A stretch of 64,000 bases of DNA from Dasypus novemcinctus (taxonomy: Eukaryota > Chordata > Mammalia > Cingulata > Dasypodidae): NCBI RefSeq assembly GCF_030445035.2, contig NC_080695.1, forward strand, positions 62,001 to 126,000, given 5' to 3'. The position numbers and the translations under genes were made by a program. Of this stretch, positions 62,236-64,000 are shown one piece after another. The stretch's first letter is position 1. Each line of letters starts with the position of its first letter. Below the pieces are notes generated by a model. That model was given only the letters and a program-made list of their open reading frames with translations. It made no database searches and was not told the origin of the DNA.

Positions 62236-63485
62236 GGAAGCCACTGGTAATTACACCTATTGGCCCCATTACTCAGAGTGTTAACCTGGAAATATCCACC
62301 CTTCCTATTTATCTGAGTAAGACCCATATATTCCCTGGACCAACTGATGATAGGTTACCAATTAAGTCCCATGAGGAAGGATGAAGAATCTATAATCTCA
62401 TATTACCATTTGATTCTCGACCCCATGCATTGGTAAAAATCCTCCATGTATGTATGTTAAAAATTGGACTATGATTATCTTCAAAAATAATAATACTAAG
62501 TCTTTAGTGATGTTATTTCCTTTTTAAAATTACATGGTGACTAAAAAACCTACCTATAACTGTCCACAAAGAGATATTGGGGATAAAGAAGGATGGCAAG
62601 AATGCCATATAGGAAGAGGATCTGTCATTTTTCATGATTCCTATGGAATAGTGTGGGAAAGTGCCCCTATGGGGAGTCCCACCGAATAGAAGGGCAGATT
62701 TATTTGGTATTGTCTAAATAGTAAAGGACAGCAAATTAGTAATATGCAATATCCCTTTCATAAATCCCTTGAATTGGATGAAAAAATAATTTTTACCAAA
62801 AATAATAGTGTTTGGAAATATAAAGGAAGATGGATCCCTTCTCCATGGTGTAATATTACATCTATGCATAGGCAAAAGAATTTGTGGAAAGTTTTTCTGG
62901 GAATAGCACCTACTATAGAATGGATTGGGAATAATAGTGAGAATGGTCAATATATGCATTTAGATCAAACTCATCATTTTCAATCGTAAGAGATCCTTAT
63001 GTGTTTGTGGTTGGAAAACTAACTATAACCAAGAATACTCTATTTTATAGAAGTGGGGTATTGTATACCTGTTTGAGAATATTTTACAGAAAGGAGATTT
63101 CATTACAATGGCTTGAAGGTGGCGGGGAGTGTGGATTCCAGTGCAATTGAACCGAATTTGGCAATCATCACCTGAGAGTCAACTGCTGTTCCATATGGCT
63201 TGAGAAATCCTGAAGTGCTCAAAGAAATTTGTGGGACTGCTAATAGCTGGCATACTAGGACTGATTGATGTTATTGCAGCTGCTACAACAGCTACCGTGG
63301 CCTTGCATGAAACTGTGCAGACTCAGCAATATGTGCATGATTGGCATAAGAATGCTAGTGACTTATGGCATAGTCAAGAGCACATAGATGAAGAATTAAA
63401 CAGTAGAGTTAATGATCTAGAATCAGCAGTTTTACATCTTGGAGATCAAGTATACAACTTAAATTTACTTAGAGGATTAAAATGT
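62236..63485 (+). pseudogene. Defective endogenous retroviral env
   Basis: The surface-subunit region (about 62,236-63,200) is broken by many stops; a short open piece remains at 62,744-62,989. The transmembrane subunit begins near 63,225 with a hydrophobic Gly/Ala-rich fusion-peptide-like segment (GLLIAGILGLIDVIAAA) and a heptad-repeat helix to about 63,480. There the retroviral sequence stops abruptly, before the disulfide loop, the membrane anchor and any 3' LTR. It is an inactive relic. Confidence 0.75.
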
Positions 63486-64000
63486 GATTGGCCTCCGCGG
63501 CGGGCAGCGGTGGGCGGAGCCGGGCCTGTGGAGGGGTTTCTGTTCTTTGTTTTTTTTTTTTTTTTTTTTTTTTTTGGAGCATCTGCAGTACTGGGGAGTT
63601 CGTGGGCCCTGGGCGGCCTATTGGGGGTTTGTGGGAAGGGAGGTGCTTGCAGACCCATTTGGGCAGACAGACGGGGGGTTTTAGGGCAAAGCGGGGGGAA
63701 GTTGTTATTTTAGATAGTGTTGCAATTGTGACACGTGTATACCTGTATCTCTCTTCCCCCTATCCGTTCCCCACCATTTGCCCATCCTCTTTTTCTTTCT
63801 TCCTTTCTTCTTGTCTTTCTTTTTTTCTTTATTATAATTAGTTTTTTTGTTTTTCGGTTTTCTCTTTCCCTCTTGTCCCACATCTTCCACTTATTTTATT
63901 TTAATTCAAGTATACAATAGGTGCTACAGGGAACACCTCACATTTGCTGGGGTTTTCCCATCCTCCACTGTCTCATTTCTGTGTGAACTGATTTAGGCTA
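63486..64000. other. Unidentified sequence after the retroviral break, with a 26-T run
   Basis: A GC-rich patch (63,486-63,540), a T-run at 63,550-63,575, and then pyrimidine-rich DNA. I recognise no LTR, gene or repeat family here. The T-run could be the tail of a minus-strand retroposon that truncated the env region. Confidence 0.4.

Overview
This is nuclear DNA of a placental mammal, most likely a xenarthran (armadillo or sloth type). The evidence is L1 retrotransposons at several ages, spliced serine-protease genes with canonical GT-AG introns, a betaretrovirus-like endogenous retrovirus, and a dimeric tRNA-derived SINE of the kind I associate with armadillo (DAS-type). There are no bacterial features. 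The species call is inference; the repeat names rest on recalled family appearance, not a database search.

The dominant architecture is a large inverted duplication. A left arm (about 2,706-20,228) is repeated in reverse complement as a right arm (about 27,893-44,165), around a spacer of about 7.7 kb. Going inward, each arm carries: head-to-head copies of an unclassified interspersed repeat (called family A here), a 5'-truncated L1, a DAS-type SINE, a CpG island, a GC-rich gene-poor stretch, a mastin/tryptase-like pseudogene, a second GC-rich island, a cluster of five AGATAA motifs, and old L1 debris. The arms differ by several indels. Their similarity is patchy by eye: almost identical over the L1/SINE part, clearly lower over the pseudogene and family A parts.

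The spacer holds the only gene that looks functional: a five-coding-exon, 274-residue mastin-like trypsin-fold protease (21,247-23,202, + strand). It keeps the His77/Asp127/Ser223 triad, but has Glu where the oxyanion-hole Gly193 is expected and Phe at position 215. A second mastin-like copy (24,645-26,420) is broken. The window therefore contains one intact protease and three pseudogenes. The three pseudogenes share a frameshift, so at least part of the decay preceded duplication. GATA motifs at the TATA position of the promoters, GATA clusters in both arms and E-box/M-box sites suggest a mast-cell type regulatory setting (inference).

The right third (44.2-64 kb) is a nest of transposable elements. 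A nearly complete L1 on the minus strand (53,578 to 44,477) has a 14-bp target-site duplication and tandem arrays in its 5' UTR. It is interrupted by family A insertions and itself interrupts a family A copy. Beyond it lie older L1 pieces, a dimeric SINE (56,045-56,405), a plus-strand L1 5' UTR/ORF1 (about 56,520-58,510), and a defective endogenous retrovirus (58,511-63,485) inserted into that ORF1. The retrovirus has a 5' LTR, a lysine-tRNA type primer-binding site, broken gag, pol and env, and no 3' LTR in view.
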